Notes: generated by a model not told the origin, from the letters alone. A stretch of 64,000 bases of DNA from Cacajao melanocephalus (GCA_963573385.1 CAUYLG010075688.1:1-64000), one strand, 5' to 3'; positions 35,011-49,399 are shown, counted from the first letter of the stretch. Made by a program: numbers and translations.

Positions 35011-38000
35011 TCATGAAGGACCTGTCAGTTGCATCCTGTGAAGTAGTAGGCAAATGGTTACATTCCAAGGTAGCTAGAGTGATGTTAAGTTGTTTCGCTC
35101 TCAACGAATACTCCAGGGTACCTCTGTGTTGAACCAGAGGGGCTCAGTGGAAATAAAATTTTACAATTAGCCAATTTGAGGTACTTCATTCTGCCACTCT
35201 TGTGGCATTATGATCAATGAGATGATATTTACAGCAAGTCAGAGAATAAGAGCGTCTGAGACCTCATGCTTCTCACCCTCACCCCACTGCCATCTCCTGT
35301 TCCCTATTCTCATTTTATCTCTATTCTCACTTTTGTCATCTGCCAGCAAGTGAATGAGTCTGTGACATTTATCAAGTGCCCCTGTAGATAGAGGACTGCA
35401 TTGTATCCAGGGGAGACTTACAAAAGGAAGAAGATACGAAGAAGATATGGCCCCTTGGGTGAAAAATGTTCATGGTCTATTCTTTCTTGATAGAAAATGA
35501 AACTTAAACTCAGGAGTTGATTTTAATGTCAAATAGCATGAAGACTGACTTTTTTTTCCCCTACGACAATGTGCAAAGCTCCTGGCAGCAAATAACATGA
35601 GTATTCAGTCAAAAGGCAAACACTGAGACAATTTCCCGAGTTCTAAGCCTGACTGTTTCATATAAAGAATCAATTAAATAGCAACTACCAATAGAAGCAA
35701 TGAAATACCATGGTATTGACAGAACTGATTTAGATGTATGTGTATCTCTATTTCAAACAAGATTCTGGTCCAATTATGACATGATCTTCCTTCTCCAAGC
35801 AATTAATGAATCCCTGAGAATTTCCTTTGAATGGATGATTTCCATTTGTCTGCTTGCAGTATAACCACTTCCATGCATTCTGATTTATTTTTAGTGCTAC
35901 TAACAGTTGTAGTGTTGTAGTTTGTCTTCTAAATAGGAATTGCATTATTCTAACGTCTGGGGGCAGGCAGCTTTTCCGTATTACTGCCTGCCATGAGACC
36001 ATGGAAAGCTTCACGTATTCATGTACATTTGCATAGCTGACTCTATGATAGGCTGAAGTGAAAGAAGATCAGATTTGATGGAGGTAGCAATTCTAAAAGG
36101 AAATAATGGAAGCAATCTGTCAAGGCTATCTGTAATCACTACTACACTTGAAAAACCGCACTGCATTTGCTGAACAGCATTCAGTTCTGACAGCTGTAAA
36201 AGTCACACACATTTGTTCCTGCTGCACATCAAGATTTACTGGACAGGTTTACTTCAAGCATCATGTCAAGCTGGCAAAGTAGGAGAGGAGAAAAGAGGAA
36301 AACATGTTCATTGCATTCATAGCTCTAAAGTTAGTGGCTTAAAAAAAATGCACTCACTTTTGTGCATGGTTCATGAAAAAAAGCAGTGCCCCAGGTTATA
36401 CCAAGGTTGTCAAGGTGACTCCAAGATCAGTTTATTCACCAAATGGCTCTGGATCTACCCATACATGCAGCTGATGCCTCTTGGGACCCTGTTTTAGGAG
36501 CTCCAGGTCTCAAGGGACATGTTCTTGAGACATTTCTACACTGGCACTGTGGTTAGTCACTGTACAGTGGGGTTTTGTGCCATAAAATTTAACTCCAGAG
36601 TTGATGAACTCATGCCTTTAGCAAGAGCAGGTAGGAAGTGAGCAGAAAGTGAGAGGTAGAAGATGTGGATTGAGGAGGAGAAAGAATGGGATGTAAACAG
36701 AGATTCTGAAGAAGCAGGCTGAAGTGGAACCTTAAAGGTCTATTAATTTTATCTTTAACTAGTTAGGTCTTGATCAAATTTACAGTTCACAATTTTGAGG
36801 GAAGGGTAGGTGGCACATTTCCCTTGTTACAGCACTGGTTCTTTGTGACTTTTTCATTTGCATGTCATCTCCTGGAACAGCCACATGGCTACTGTATGTG
36901 CTGGAGAGCCAAGCACAGCAACCCCTTTTGATGTGGACACTGAGGTGGCGGTGTTAAATTGCTCCCCGTAGGTGCCATCTGGGGCTCAAGAGTCTTCCCT
37001 TGGGGCTGTATAGGGAGCTGAACACGGCTACCTGCTTTCAAAACTCTTCTTTAAGAAAACTCTTCTAGCATTTCTGTTCTCATTAGAAATCTTGGAGGTG
37101 TCATTTTTTTCCTTCCAGTAATTATGACTTTTCATTTAATATTGAATTAAAGGTGATGCTATTAATATTTTGGAATTATAAGATTTGAATGGTCATAGTG
37201 TAAATTTAAAAAGAAAAATGATGAGACACTTCAAAAGAAAATGAAAATCGTATTTATTCTCTAGAAGCACAACCAAAGGGAATGAAAGAATATAAAAACC
37301 CGTCTGACACCCCACACAGCCATTCACTCTGGAATTTGCAGTTGCTGTCCCTCTTGACAAGAGATCGTGAAACTCAATGATTCCTGAATTCCATCGTCTT
37401 TCAACCTGAATCAAAATAATTAAGTATAAATTACCCTTGGCCATATGACCCAAGGGAAAAAGAAACTCTTTAATTTCATAGAATTTTATTAAAAAGATCC
37501 TTACCAAAAGGCAACAAAAGAAGTTGTGTGCCCATCAGGGTGTTCAACGAGAGACCTATGGCAGTTGGGAGAACCAAGTGAGGCTGGATTCAATGTTCCC
37601 ATTAAAGGTTTTGATATTTTTATTCATGTTAGAAAAATGCCTGTGCTGAAAAATAGTTCAAGGCAATAAACAACAATATGGCAAAAACTCTGAATTTCAA
37701 GCGGTTTTTAATGGGTCTAGTTTCCACAGGCCAGTTTGGCAGCATCCTGCAAAAACCCCTGAGAGTTCAATTTAAAATCTGTAAAAGAAAACTGGGTTTC
37801 AAGTCCCTGGAGTTAGCCAGTGGGGAAAGTTTATCTTAAGGGAGGAGATGTAAGCCTGGAATAATAGCCATCCTGTGTTGTGACTGAAAACCAGGTGACA
37901 TGAGGGAGAGAGTTGTCTACGGACCTTAGAAGCAATGCCGAAAGCCCAGGACAGCATGAGGGGCAGCCAGTCACCGAGGCGAGGGTGGGAAGAGGCCAGC

Positions 38001-38094
38001 CGTGAAGAGCCTGGGGGAAGAGGGTGACCAGCAAACGTAGGATGCAAAGGCTTGGACTCCTATACAACCACTTCAGTGACTGTGAAGAAATCCC
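35011..38094. other. Long single-copy stretch
   Basis: More than 3 kb with no repeat I can name. The 36600-36730 part is purine-rich. ORFs of up to 108 codons near 37831-38157 extend into the next Alu and are rejected. No splice-bounded exon could be supported. Confidence 0.45.
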
Positions 38095-38415
38095 GGCCGG
38101 GCGCGGTAGCTCATGCTGTAATCCCAGCAGTTTGGGAGGCTGAGTCAGGTGGATCACTTGAGGTCAGGAGTTTGAGACCAACCTGGCCAACATAGTGAAG
38201 CCCTGTCTCTACCAAAAATATAAAAAATTAGCTGGGCGTGGTGGTGTGTGCCTGTAATCCCAGCTACCTGGGAGGCTGAGGCAGGGGAATCGCTTGAACG
38301 CTGGAGGTATAGGTGGCAGTGAGCCAAGATTGTGCTACAGCACTCCAGCCTGGGAGACAGAGCAAGACTCCATCTCAGATTTAAAAAAACAAACAAACAA
38401 AAAAAAAAAAAAAAA
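38095..38415 (+). mobile_element. AluS element
   Basis: Complete Alu from 'ggccgggcgcggtagctcat' to an A-rich tail containing CAAA units. Confidence 0.96.
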
Positions 38416-39739
38416 GGAAAAAAGAAAAACCCAAGGAGCAGAGCTAGAATGATAGGAGCAGGCATGAGAAAAGGAGACAAAAGGGAAAAAATTATTTTGT
38501 ATTGATTTAAGAGAGGTGGCTTTCAACCCAAGGGCATTTACCAAGGGAAGATGTTGGAGAGCCAGTGTCACGGCACACATGAAGCATGGTCCAGCAAAAT
38601 CACATGGGCTGAGGCAGCCTTAACAAGTCAATGGTATAAGTCAAAGACACATAGTTTTGACAATTCAAATACATAAAAATAAGATGTGTGCTACGCTTTA
38701 GCTTTCTCCTGAAGAACTAGCTAGAGATGGGGCCAAGTCTGACAGAGCAGCTCAGTGGTGACTCCCCCTAGTTGCAAAAAATTTTAAAAACACAATTCAT
38801 TACCATCAAAAGGAAAGAGTAAACCTGGGAGAAACAGTGCTCTAATTGATTATAGACGTAATAAGAAGAAACAATTATCTTGCAAAAGTGACTGCAAAGT
38901 TGGGAAGTTTAAGATAGGAACATGAATTCAAACCATGGCAAGGGAAGATGTGGTCAGCAAGTCTTCACTAGCATTTTATTTAGAGGACAAGACAAAGCTT
39001 CAACAAATACAGGTGACAGCCAAAAAAAAAGAGAAAAAAAAATCAACTCAAGCAATCATCCGAATGTAACTAAGAAATGTTGTTCTTCTTATAACCATAG
39101 ACATATCACAGGCAATGCCATTTTTCCCTACCACAAGGGAAAAGACTATACACAATTCCCTTTTTATTATAGACAATGCCACTTTTCCCTACCATTTTTC
39201 CCTTATGGGAAAAATGATTGATTAGGAAGGCTATCTCTGTGTAAACTATCCCAAATTGCCCATGGAGACAATTTTTCTCTAGTTATAACGGATTTACAAG
39301 AATTAAGTCTTGTGTACCTGTTTGGGACTATCTGTGGCGGTAGGTTTCAATAACATTTAGACAATAGTGGAAATGAAAATCTCAGAGACTCAAGGGACAT
39401 TAATAATGATAGTTTAAAAGGAAGATGGGGAAAAGCTTGAAAACTGTTACCTCCACTGTTGAAACTAATTTTTGAAAGGTCGCTTAGGGACTCCTAATTT
39501 CAGAATTTATGACCCCTTCTCAATTCAGTTTCTATTCAATTGGTTGACTGGTTTCCTCTGAAGATGTCCTTTCTTTCAAATTTATTTCTTTCCACCTCTC
39601 CAGATATCCACACCTCTAGTTCTAACCTCTGTAGTATGATTTAATCCAAGTCTTCAATAACTCATTCTCATTTACTTGTTGAGAGCCTAGAAATCTAGAG
39701 AAAGGGATAAGCATAGAGGTGAATACGTGGACTATGTTA
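38416..39739. other. Single-copy sequence with a local duplication and hairpin
   Basis: A 'caatgccatttttccctacca'-like segment near 39113 recurs about 60 bp later near 39173. Just beyond it, catttttccc (39193-39202) and gggaaaaatg (39207-39216) form a perfect 10-bp hairpin with a TTAT loop. A-rich runs lie at about 39023-39042. No gene recognised. Confidence 0.45.
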
Positions 39740-40395
39740 TAAGGAGTTGGTTGAGTGAAGAGGTATGGAGATGGCACAGCTGGCAGAAGATGTGAGCTTG
39801 CCAGCTTGGAGATGTGGAGTGGCAGGTGGTGTGGTGAGAGCTTCAGGAGTGCAGGGTGTGGGCGGAGCTTCTGCTTCTGCAGGTCAGAGGGTGGGCGGTG
39901 ATGCAGAGGTGGGTGGATGGGTTTGGGTTTGGGTCAGAAAGGGCTCTTCGTGCCCTGTAAGGAGCTGGGTTTGGATTGTAAAGGGATCTTTCAAAGGATT
40001 TTAATGAGAGTTGTGATATACTTGGATTTGTCTTTTAGAAAAATTACTTTGGTGGCAGAGAGGAGGATGGACTGAGAGGGGCTCAATTTGGAAGGCAGGG
40101 ATCCATAAGAATGCTGCTGCGGGGACCCAGGGAGGAAGTGTTGAAAAGCCTAAACTAAGGTCCTGGCAGTATAGGTTTAAGAGGTCAAAATTTGGAGTGG
40201 CACTTAGCAGAGTGAATTGTGAGAGATTTATCATTAATTGAACATGGGAGTGGCAAGGGAGATGGAGGGATCAAGGGTGACTGTCAGATTTCTGACAAGG
40301 AAAATTGAGCAGATGGTGACATTTCTCATCAAGAGGACAGCATAATGGAAGTGAGTTTTCAGGAAGAGATGGTAAATTCAGATCATCCTCACTCG
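39740..40395 (-). mobile_element. L2 LINE fragment, including 3' ORF2 sequence
   Basis: Read on plus it follows the L2 reverse complement: 'gggctcttcgtgccctgtaa', 'ggagctgggtttggattgta', 'tggtggcagagaggaggatg', 'ggatcaagggtgactgtcag', 'gcagatggtgacatttctca'. Divergence is high. ORFs on it are not the L2 frame. Confidence 0.6.
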
Positions 40396-40396
40396 T

Positions 40397-40461
40397 GTGC
40401 TCTCTCTCTCTCTCTCTCCCCCCGCCCGCCCCGCCCCAGCTCTCTGTCTCTCTCTCTGTCT
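40397..40461. repeat. (CT)n and C-rich low-complexity tract
   Basis: A CT run of about ten units is followed by a short block of C and G, then by more CT units. Confidence 0.9.
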
Positions 40462-41340
40462 TTCCTCGGCACACATACAACATCATCATGCTCTTGCTGG
40501 GGGAAAAACAAGTTAAATTCAAAAACAAATTTAGTCATTGCTTCAGGAAGAAGTCCTTGTGAAAAGTAGTTTGTTTTTTTAATGGGTCTCCTGTATACCA
40601 TCTGGGATGCCCATGTGCTTCCTGACGTGGAGATGCTCTATGTGGCACAGACACTTTTGGGGGTGAGTAATTTGTAGGTCTGCTAGTACATCAATGACTC
40701 TGCAGTCCTGACCTCAAAGAACTTTGGGTACAGAATATCTTATGACATTACTGTTCTTAAAAGCTCTGACATCAGATTAGCCCTAACTAAAAGAAGTCTT
40801 CAAAATAAGGAGTTTGGTTGAAAATATTTCCAGTTGGCTATTTAGTATTTTGCTAAACTTCCCTTTACACACTTTTGTTTTTTCATAAACCCATACATAA
40901 ATTTTCCTCACAATTCTATATTTTAACAATGTCCCTACTGACTTATTTGTATAGAATAACTCTTCTTACTGTCAATCACTTTACCAAACAGTTTCTGGAC
41001 TCACTGCAGTCCTGATGGCCAGCCTTAGGTGTGCCTCAGTTTGTAGGTCTCCTCTCGCCCTTATGTGCTGTGGCTTTCAGATGCTCTGCATGGGGCTGAC
41101 TGGCCCAGGCTTGGCTGGCCTCCTGGCTTGCTTTCTGAATATCATATTCAGACTCCCAGTCTCATCGTCATTCTGCTGACTTATCTTGAGCACAAAGATG
41201 ACTAGAACTCCAGTTCTTTTTATAATGTCACTTTTACTCACATTTTCACCCAGATGAATTTTGATCCCAACAGCTGACCTTTACACTTACCCATGGACTT
41301 GACGCCTCGTTCCAGCCTGTGGCTTATTAAAATAACATCA
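40462..41340. other. Single-copy sequence
   Basis: No gene or repeat recognised. Confidence 0.4.
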
Positions 41341-41590
41341 TGTATCAAATGTAATACAAAATGATAAATATAAATACACATATAATTTCCCTATTATAAA
41401 TTATATCCAATATTTAATATATTTAATATTTATTTAACATATAGATTTTAGCTATTTATATATTTATAAATGTAAATATATTATAAAAATGATGAGATAT
41501 AAAATTAACAAAATACATGTAAATATACTTAAGCACACACACAGAAGTGTGTATGTATATATGCACATGTGTGTGCACATGTATATATTT
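41341..41590. repeat. AT-rich low-complexity segment with alternating purine-pyrimidine end
   Basis: About 180 bases of mixed TTTA/ATAT text lead into alternating CA/TG/TA sequence with small palindromes near 41560-41585. Confidence 0.7.
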
Positions 41591-41734
41591 GGCAGAGTGC
41601 AAGTTTCTTAAATGAGAAAGGGACATGGACATTTTGCTCTGGGTACATGAGTGGTGCAAAGGCCAAGACGCAGGTCTGAGACAGGAGCCTTGCCGGGGAG
41701 GGCAGTGCTGCTGCTCCTCTCCCAGCTGTGTGGT

Positions 41735-41960
41735 CCTGGGATTGGCTGGAGTTCACATCTCACGTTTCAGTCTTACCAGCTCTATGACCTTGGGGAGGAC
41801 AGTGAACCTCTAAATCATGCCTCCTCGGCTGTCGAATGGAATAATCATGACACTCACCTGCTGTGTTGTAGAATAGACTGAATGAAACGATGCCCGTGGA
41901 GTGCCTTGCCAAATACCTTGTGTAAAATAAGCCCTGGGTAAATCAGTTATGTTAATGTGT
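41735..41960 (+). mobile_element. MIR SINE
   Basis: Sense MIR over nearly its whole length: 'ccagctctatgaccttgggg', 'gaggacagtgaacctctaaa', 'gctgtcgaatggaataatca', 'gtagaatagactgaatgaaa', 'gtggagtgccttgccaaata'. Confidence 0.7.
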
Positions 41961-42794
41961 GGTAGCAATTAATATCATTTCCCTCTTTCTCGTGCTGCTT
42001 ATGACCTTTCCCTTTAACCCTGGGAATCTTCTTAAACTGCTTTTATAGAGGGTTTATTTTTGTTTGTTTTCTTGAGCAAAAACGTGGCTGCAGTAGATTT
42101 TTAAGTTACAACAATGCCTCAAACTGAAAAGGCAACTTATAGAGCACATCACTAAAAGTCTTTTGGGTAGAAGATCTTGCAAACTGATCTAGGTGTATTG
42201 TGAATCTGAAAATCAAGTTAGGTTGAAAGTACTATGCTGCTTTCAGTTTTGTTTTTCTGCGGAGACAAGGGCTTGTGAGGGTCCTGGGGTTATCCAGGAG
42301 ACAGATGGATTCCAAAGTGGTGCCAGACCTTCCTGAGCTGAGTCCCTCATCTCCCACAGAGGCTAATGGCTGTTAAGAGCCATAAAACCACAAGACGCAA
42401 ATGGTAGCCAGAGCCTGCTGTAAACCTGAAGCCTCCCTCACACTCACTCTAGTTATATGGTTCTATCTAAGCACCATTTTTTCCTGGATTCTTTTTACCT
42501 TGAATGTGATGTTGCTGTTGTGGTTTCAGAGGCTTCTGACAGCTGTGGCTTCGGTGTCTTTGATTTCCTCTTGTTGCAATAGTTTCAGTTAGAAGCTCAG
42601 TCATGGGTGCTCAGGAACAGGCCTCACCGAGACACATTTTTGGTGTCTGTGTCTTTGCCAGTCTCTCTAAAGGCTCTCGAGTTAGGCAATGTCAGAAACT
42701 TCATTGTATCAAAGACCGGGATCTGAGGCGCTATGATCAGTTGTTAAGTAACAGTAAGAGTGGTATCTGGTTCAGGATCTGAAACTTTATTCTG
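41961..42794. other. Single-copy sequence
   Basis: No exon or repeat recognised. Confidence 0.4.
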
Positions 42795-43215
42795 TAAATT
42801 ACAGAATACTTACAGAGTGTCTGCTATGCATCAGGTGTCAAACTCTGTTGAGGATATGGCAATATATAAGACTTTCCTGTCTTCAAGTCACTTACATTCT
42901 GGTGTTGGAGAGGGACAAATAAACAGGAAATGTTTTAAGTACAATGACAGTCACTTCCAGGCGCTGTGGGAGTGTGGGCGAAGGGCCGTGGTCTAGCCTT
43001 CCTGGGGAAGGGATACTCAGAAAAGGTTTTGGAGAGCTAGGATGAGTTCCAGCTGGGAGCAGCTGAGGGAAAGGAGAGTAGGGAAGGAATTCCTGACAGA
43101 GAGAAGAGTGTGCTCAAAGCCCTGGAGGTGAGAGAGAACATGCTGTGTCTGGAGGAGCTGTGCAAAGTTCAGTGTATGTCTGGAGCATAGATTCCAGGGC
43201 CCGGCAAGGGGGCAA
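42795..43215 (-). mobile_element. L2 LINE 3' fragment
   Basis: Reverse-complement L2 in order: 'cagagtgtctgctatgcatc', 'gttgaggatatggcaatata', 'tcttcaagtcacttacattc', 'gaattcctgacagagagaag', 'gtgctcaaagccctggaggt'. Confidence 0.7.
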
Positions 43216-43879
43216 GATACAAACCGGAAAATCAAGAAAATATTTCATTATAACAGCTTTGAAAGCCAGATGAGAGAGCTTCATCTGTAGGATTGCGGGG
43301 GAATGTTGAAGGGAAGCATCAGGGATAAAATGAGCTGACATTTGCAAGGCCCCCTTCCAGAATTCACTCAAGAGACCAAATTACAGAGCTGAAGACTGCT
43401 TGATGAGCAAACAATTAGAGTAAAAGAGCTGAGTGATCGGAGGAAATGATCCCAACCAAGTAGCCGAGCTGGGTGATGTATACCTCTGTGATCCTGGGGT
43501 ATTCCGTCTAAAGAACTGGTCCAGCCATGCAAACTCCTTCCCAACCACTGAGCACACCCACTCTCTGGATAACCGCCACCTCTGAGGCTGCCATTGCTGC
43601 ATCACCACACCCCCGTTCCCAGGATGAGTGCTTATTTCACAGGGCTTCTTGTTAGAATGACGTTTTCCCAGAGAACTCTCAGGTTCCATTCATTAGAAGT
43701 ACACTCAGACTTCATTTCTTCAGGTAGGTTACTGTGGGAATGACAGCTGCAGGAAATGAGTTCCTTTGGTCTCACTGTGGGGATGGACCCTGCAGCGGCC
43801 GGCCGGCCCCGCTCCTCAACAGATCAGTAACAAGAACACCACCAAAAATACCTGATTGGAGGAGAAGCAGCATGGGGCT
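43216..43879. other. Single-copy sequence
   Basis: A short C+G-rich knot (43790-43815) holds a few CpGs but is far too small for a CpG island. No gene recognised. Confidence 0.4.
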
Positions 43880-44095
43880 GGGAAAACATGTACTGTGAAG
43901 CAGAAAGCAGTTGCATTTGATTTCTTCTCTTCCATTTGCTCCCTATTCGACTTCAGGCAAGTGACATCATTTATCTGAGCTTTAGTATTTTTGCGTGTAA
44001 AATGGAATTAATGGGGCAGTCCTGCTGTGGTTGCTGAGAAGACTGGATGGGTTAATGTCGCTGAAAATGTTTCATAAATTGTTGCTTTATACACA
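43880..44095 (+). mobile_element. MIR SINE
   Basis: Sense MIR: 'gacttcaggcaagtgacatc', 'tgagctttagtatttttgcg', 'gtaaaatggaattaatgggg', 'gagaagactggatgggttaa'. Confidence 0.65.
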
Positions 44096-44149
44096 GTGTA
44101 AAAATACAGCATGTACTGGAATGCTTACATTTTTATAAAAAAATTTACC

Positions 44150-44325
44150 TTCACTTTTCAAACCTAATCCTCAAAATAATCCATTTTTATAAGAAAACGG
44201 AGCCTGCAGGAGATGGATTGCCTTGCTCATGATCAAGGAGCTATGAAGGTGGAGACAGAATGGATTGTCTGTTCTTCCGGTTTCCGGATCAGGGCTCTCA
44301 CTACCACGCCGCTCAGCTGCTTAAT
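44150..44325 (-). mobile_element. MIR SINE
   Basis: Reverse-complement MIR: 'cctaatcctcaaaataatcc', 'cattttt' then 'aagaaaacggagcctgcagg', 'tgccttgctcatgatcaagg', 'cagggctctcactaccacg'. Confidence 0.65.
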
Positions 44326-44879
44326 GAAAGCCAAAGGTTCATCTCGCTGGCTTGTGCTGCTCAATCAAGGACTCTGTGTACTTTCCTCCCTTGGAATTGG
44401 AAGTGCAGACACTTAATTATAACTTTCGATTGCTTGAAATTATAGGGCTATAGAGTGACTGGCACGTGTTTCTGAGGAAAATCATATTCTACATCCTGAA
44501 ATAACCATCTCCTTTTTTCATATTCAAGACAAATGCAGTGATCTAGCACATGCATCATGCACTCAAAGTGTTCCCTAGGATGACTTGGAAGCTTTGAAAA
44601 TAACTCTTTATGGAAATAAGGGGTGGGCTATTACGTCATGCTTCTCCATCCAATCATTTAGGTTTTAACTGATGCTGCCCCAAACCACTGCGAAGAATTC
44701 AGAGAACTTATTTACGGTCAGTGAGAGTGCTGGCCTCCTGAAGAGGACCTCATACTGGAGGAGGCAGGGCATTGGGTGTAGGGTCCATAATGGAATGACA
44801 GATGGCAACTTCAAAAATTCATCTGGAAGTAGCAATTTTATTTTGTTTTGTTTTTAGACAGGGTCTCATTCTGGCTCCC
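44326..44879. other. Single-copy sequence
   Basis: Nothing recognised apart from a faint DNA-transposon-like phrase near 44560 that is too short to call. Confidence 0.35.
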
Positions 44880-45085
44880 TGACTTCCTTGCATGCCTCCC
44901 TGACTCTCCCTCCTCTTTCCCTCATGATGGCATCAGTCATTGAACAGAGGGCCCACTCAAATCCAGTGTGTCTTCATCTTAACCAATTCCATCTACAAAG
45001 ATTCTGTTTCCAAATATGATCACATTCTGAAGTTCTGGTGGACGTGAATTTTTAAGAAAACATTATTCAGCCCCCTATAATCTCC
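44880..45085 (-). mobile_element. MLT1-type MaLR LTR fragment
   Basis: Reverse-complement MLT1 text: 'cttcatcttaaccaattcca', 'tctacaaagattctgtttcc', 'aaatatgatcacattctgaa', 'gttctggtggacgtgaattt', 'cattattcagccccctata'. Only the LTR 5' portion remains. Confidence 0.65.
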
Positions 45086-46170
<1,085 letters not shown>

Positions 46171-46689
46171 TTATGTTACTCTTCTTTGTAGCCCTATGCC
46201 AAGCACCTGCCTGACCAGAACTCACTGAATATTGTATAAATAAAATGCTTAGAGCAGGGTAAGGCCATATGTCAAGATTAACGAATGCCTTGGGAATATT
46301 CCAGAATTCTTCAGACAACTCTGATGTTTGAATGAAAGAGATAATTTGTCTTTCCGTTCTCTGACCGATCCCTCTGCGGACATTCAGGCATTGAGGTAAA
46401 TAAAGCAGTGTTCATGTACATCTATATAAGCCTTGTTTTATTTAATCTGGAAAATCAGAGAGACCCATGATTTTAAGGAAGGGAAGGACCAAGCGTTGAG
46501 CAACTCTCAGATGAATTGTCATTGGAATTTCTGTTTGATGGACAGAGTTGGGGCGGTGGAGGTGGTAAGTGTGTAAGGACATTGGAAGGCCATTCAGCTG
46601 CGTATTCACAAAGCAGGAAGGAATCACAGAGAGCAGTGTTTCAGCAACAGATTGTATTGTGGTCTCCAACTCCTCATGCTCCTTCCTGT
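46171..46689. other. Single-copy sequence
   Basis: No gene or repeat firmly recognised. The stretch near 46195-46250 is faintly L2/MIR-like. Confidence 0.35.
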
Positions 46690-47035
46690 TGGAGGGTGTC
46701 ATGTCCTACTAGTTGCCATGTGAGTACTGTCATAGAGAGGACACTTCTCTGTCTCTTTGCTGGGTTTGGCCACCTGACTTCTTTGACCAATGGAATGTGG
46801 TGGATGTAGCATAAGCTGGTCAAGGCTGAAGCTTTAATGCAATTACTGTTAGCTCTGCCAGAGGATGGGTGTGACTAACACACAGGTAGCTCTCTGGGAT
46901 AAGGAGACACATGCCACAGGGGACCCTCAGCTTTTGTATAGCTTGAACAAGATATCAACCTCTGAATGAGAAATAAGTCTTGGTATTGCAAGCAACTAAA
47001 ATTTTGGGATTGTTAGCACAGCAAAGTTTGCCAAT
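46690..47035 (+). mobile_element. MLT1-like MaLR LTR
   Basis: The 3' half is clear: 'gaatgagaaataagtcttgg', 'caagcaactaaaattttggg', 'attgttagcacagcaaag', matching the end common to MLT1 LTRs. Upstream 'gaccaatggaatgtggtgga' fits the same family. Confidence 0.6.
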
Positions 47036-47060
47036 ATAATTTCAGTTTTGAGAAATTTCA

Positions 47061-47375
<315 letters not shown>

Positions 47376-47449
47376 TCAAAATAAAACAAAAACACCTATT
47401 GTGTTAACATAATATTTTGTTTTTTCTAGTTTATTTTTTAATGCTTTCA

Positions 47450-47630
47450 TGTTGCTATTTCACTGAATCCTGGTTGTCACTTTGTTAGGACAGATATTAC
47501 AATTTCTATTTTCTAGGTCTAGAAGTAAATGAGACTTACCCACGTCTCACAGACAGCAAATGGCATAGCTAGAAACTGAGCTCTGGAAATTTTTATATTA
47601 AATCTCAGGCTAACACACCATGGCTTCCGC
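47450..47630 (-). mobile_element. MIR SINE
   Basis: Reverse-complement MIR: 'aggacagatattacaatttc', 'aagtaaatgagacttaccca', 'cacagacagcaaatggcata', 'agaaactgagctctggaaat'. Confidence 0.6.
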
Positions 47631-47664
47631 TCAACTCGGAGGAGGATGGTTAACAGAACCCTTG

Positions 47665-48087
47665 TGATGTGGTTTGGATCTTCTTCCTCACCCAAATCTC
47701 ATTTTTAATTGTATTCCACAGTGTTGGAGGTGGGGCCTGGTGGGAGGTGATTGGATCGTGGAAGGGGCATCTCATGAATGGTTAGCGCCATCTGCTTGGT
47801 GCTGTTCTCATGATAGTGAGTGAGTTCTCGTGAGATCTGATTGTTTAAAAGTGTGTAGCACCTCTTCTCCTCTCTCTCTCTGCTGCTCTGGTCATGTGAA
47901 GTTCTGGCTTCCCCTTTGTCTCCCACCATGATCATAAGTTTCCTGAAGCCTCCCCAGAACTTGAGCAGATGCCAGCATTGTGCTTCCTCTACAGCCTGCG
48001 GAACTGTGTGCCAATTAAATCTCTTTTCTTTCTAAATTACTCAATCTCCAGTATTTCTTTATAGCAATGAGAGAATGGACTAATACA
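47665..48087 (+). mobile_element. MST-type MaLR solo LTR
   Basis: A complete LTR of about 420 bp: start 'tgatgtggtttggatctt', 'gaggtggggcctggtgggag', 'catgatagtgagtgagttct', wait-free run to 'ccaattaaatctcttttctt', and end 'gagaatggactaataca'. The length suits MST better than THE1. No internal sequence is attached. Confidence 0.93.
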
Positions 48088-49189
48088 ACTAGTGATGGCC
48101 AGAATTTCACTAGTTTGAGGGTTCTATTTTGGCCAAGGCTACAGTGGCTTCAACTGAGAATTTTTGACTTGCAAGGATAGAAATGATGCATGCAGTGGTG
48201 ACCCTCTGGGATGGGTCTCCATCTTGTTTACAAAAGTGTCGAAATAAATGCACATTCATTTCTATACAAAATATGCTGGAGAAAGTGCTAGGACACTCAT
48301 GCACATTCTCACACATGTCACCTTGGGAATGGTATGAATCAATATTGCTGGTTGCAAGCAGGAGTGATATTAAAAATGTTTGCCAATGAGAATACACAAA
48401 CACTGAACAATAAGAAGGAATTCCATGACCTGGAGAATCTCTTGGGAAGGATCTTTCCATGGTTTTTGGACAGTAGTGAGAACTTTGTCAGCAAAAGTGG
48501 CAGCAGTAGATGCGGGGTGTGCCTTCCGGTGAGTCGGGGTATTTAAACAATGCATGTAGAACTAGTTCTATGTTTAACAATTGGTGCAACCAAATCTATA
48601 TATAATAATTAAATACTAGCCGTATTTATTTGCAAGAAGGAAAGTGATTTGTTAAGAGGCTGTCTTGTCATTCCCACAGTTGAAGAAGGATCTGGAGGAT
48701 CAGACCTGGAAAGGACTCAAGGGAGGTACAGCTCAGACAAGCTCCTGGCAGAGACTGGCTGGGGTGTGGCACTCATTCTGAGGTGGCCACCCCTGGGCGC
48801 TTGTCTGCAGTGCAGCTGGAGCCATCACCTACAGTTTACCCTGTGCCTTTGGGCCACTCTCAGGGGCTCAGAGTTCTAAACAAGGAGCTCCCTGGTGGCC
48901 TGGCAGCTACTAGGTATAAAGGAGGAAACACATCTTTCTTTCTTCAGCTGCCTACCAACCTTGTCAACACTTCCAACCAGGAGAGGAGCTTAGGGGCTGG
49001 GCAGCTGGCGGGACAGATGTCTCTTCAGCAACTGGATTTTATTATGTCCCAGTGGCCTCACAATGGCTGACTGTCCACTGGAAGGCCACTTTGAGGACAG
49101 GTTGTGCTTTTTATCTTGACATATGCAAGCCCTGGCAAATATTTCCATGGTGCCCGGTATTTTTCCTTCACAGGTTGGGCCTGCCTGTA
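48088..49189. other. Single-copy sequence
   Basis: Overlapping ORFs of 61-116 codons on both strands, none recognisable. No repeat family assigned. Confidence 0.4.
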
Positions 49190-49318
49190 ACTGCATGGTC
49201 CATATTTGTCTCCCATGACTGATCAAAAGCTCCATGAACATGCAGGGCTCTGACGTCCTAGACACTGCTGTATTCCAAGACCTGGAACTCAAAATAAACT
49301 CTCAATAAATGAATGAAT
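49190..49318 (+). mobile_element. L2 LINE 3' terminus
   Basis: Sense L2 end: 'caaaagctccatgaacatgc', 'agggctctgacgtcctagac', then 'actctcaataaatgaatgaa', matching the L2 'gctcaataaatgtttgttgaatgaatg' end. Confidence 0.6.
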
Positions 49319-49399
49319 AAGATACATTGCCCTTTTCTATATCTATCTGTCTTACTGAGAATGTACATTCTTAGGGCAATTCTTATTTTATGGCAGACA

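Noticed and set aside
43789..43815. C+G-rich knot as a possible CpG island
   Set aside because: Only about 25 bp with a few CpGs.
46555..46575. Splice-donor-like gtaagtg
   Set aside because: An isolated donor-like heptamer with no matching acceptor or coding frame is not evidence for an exon.
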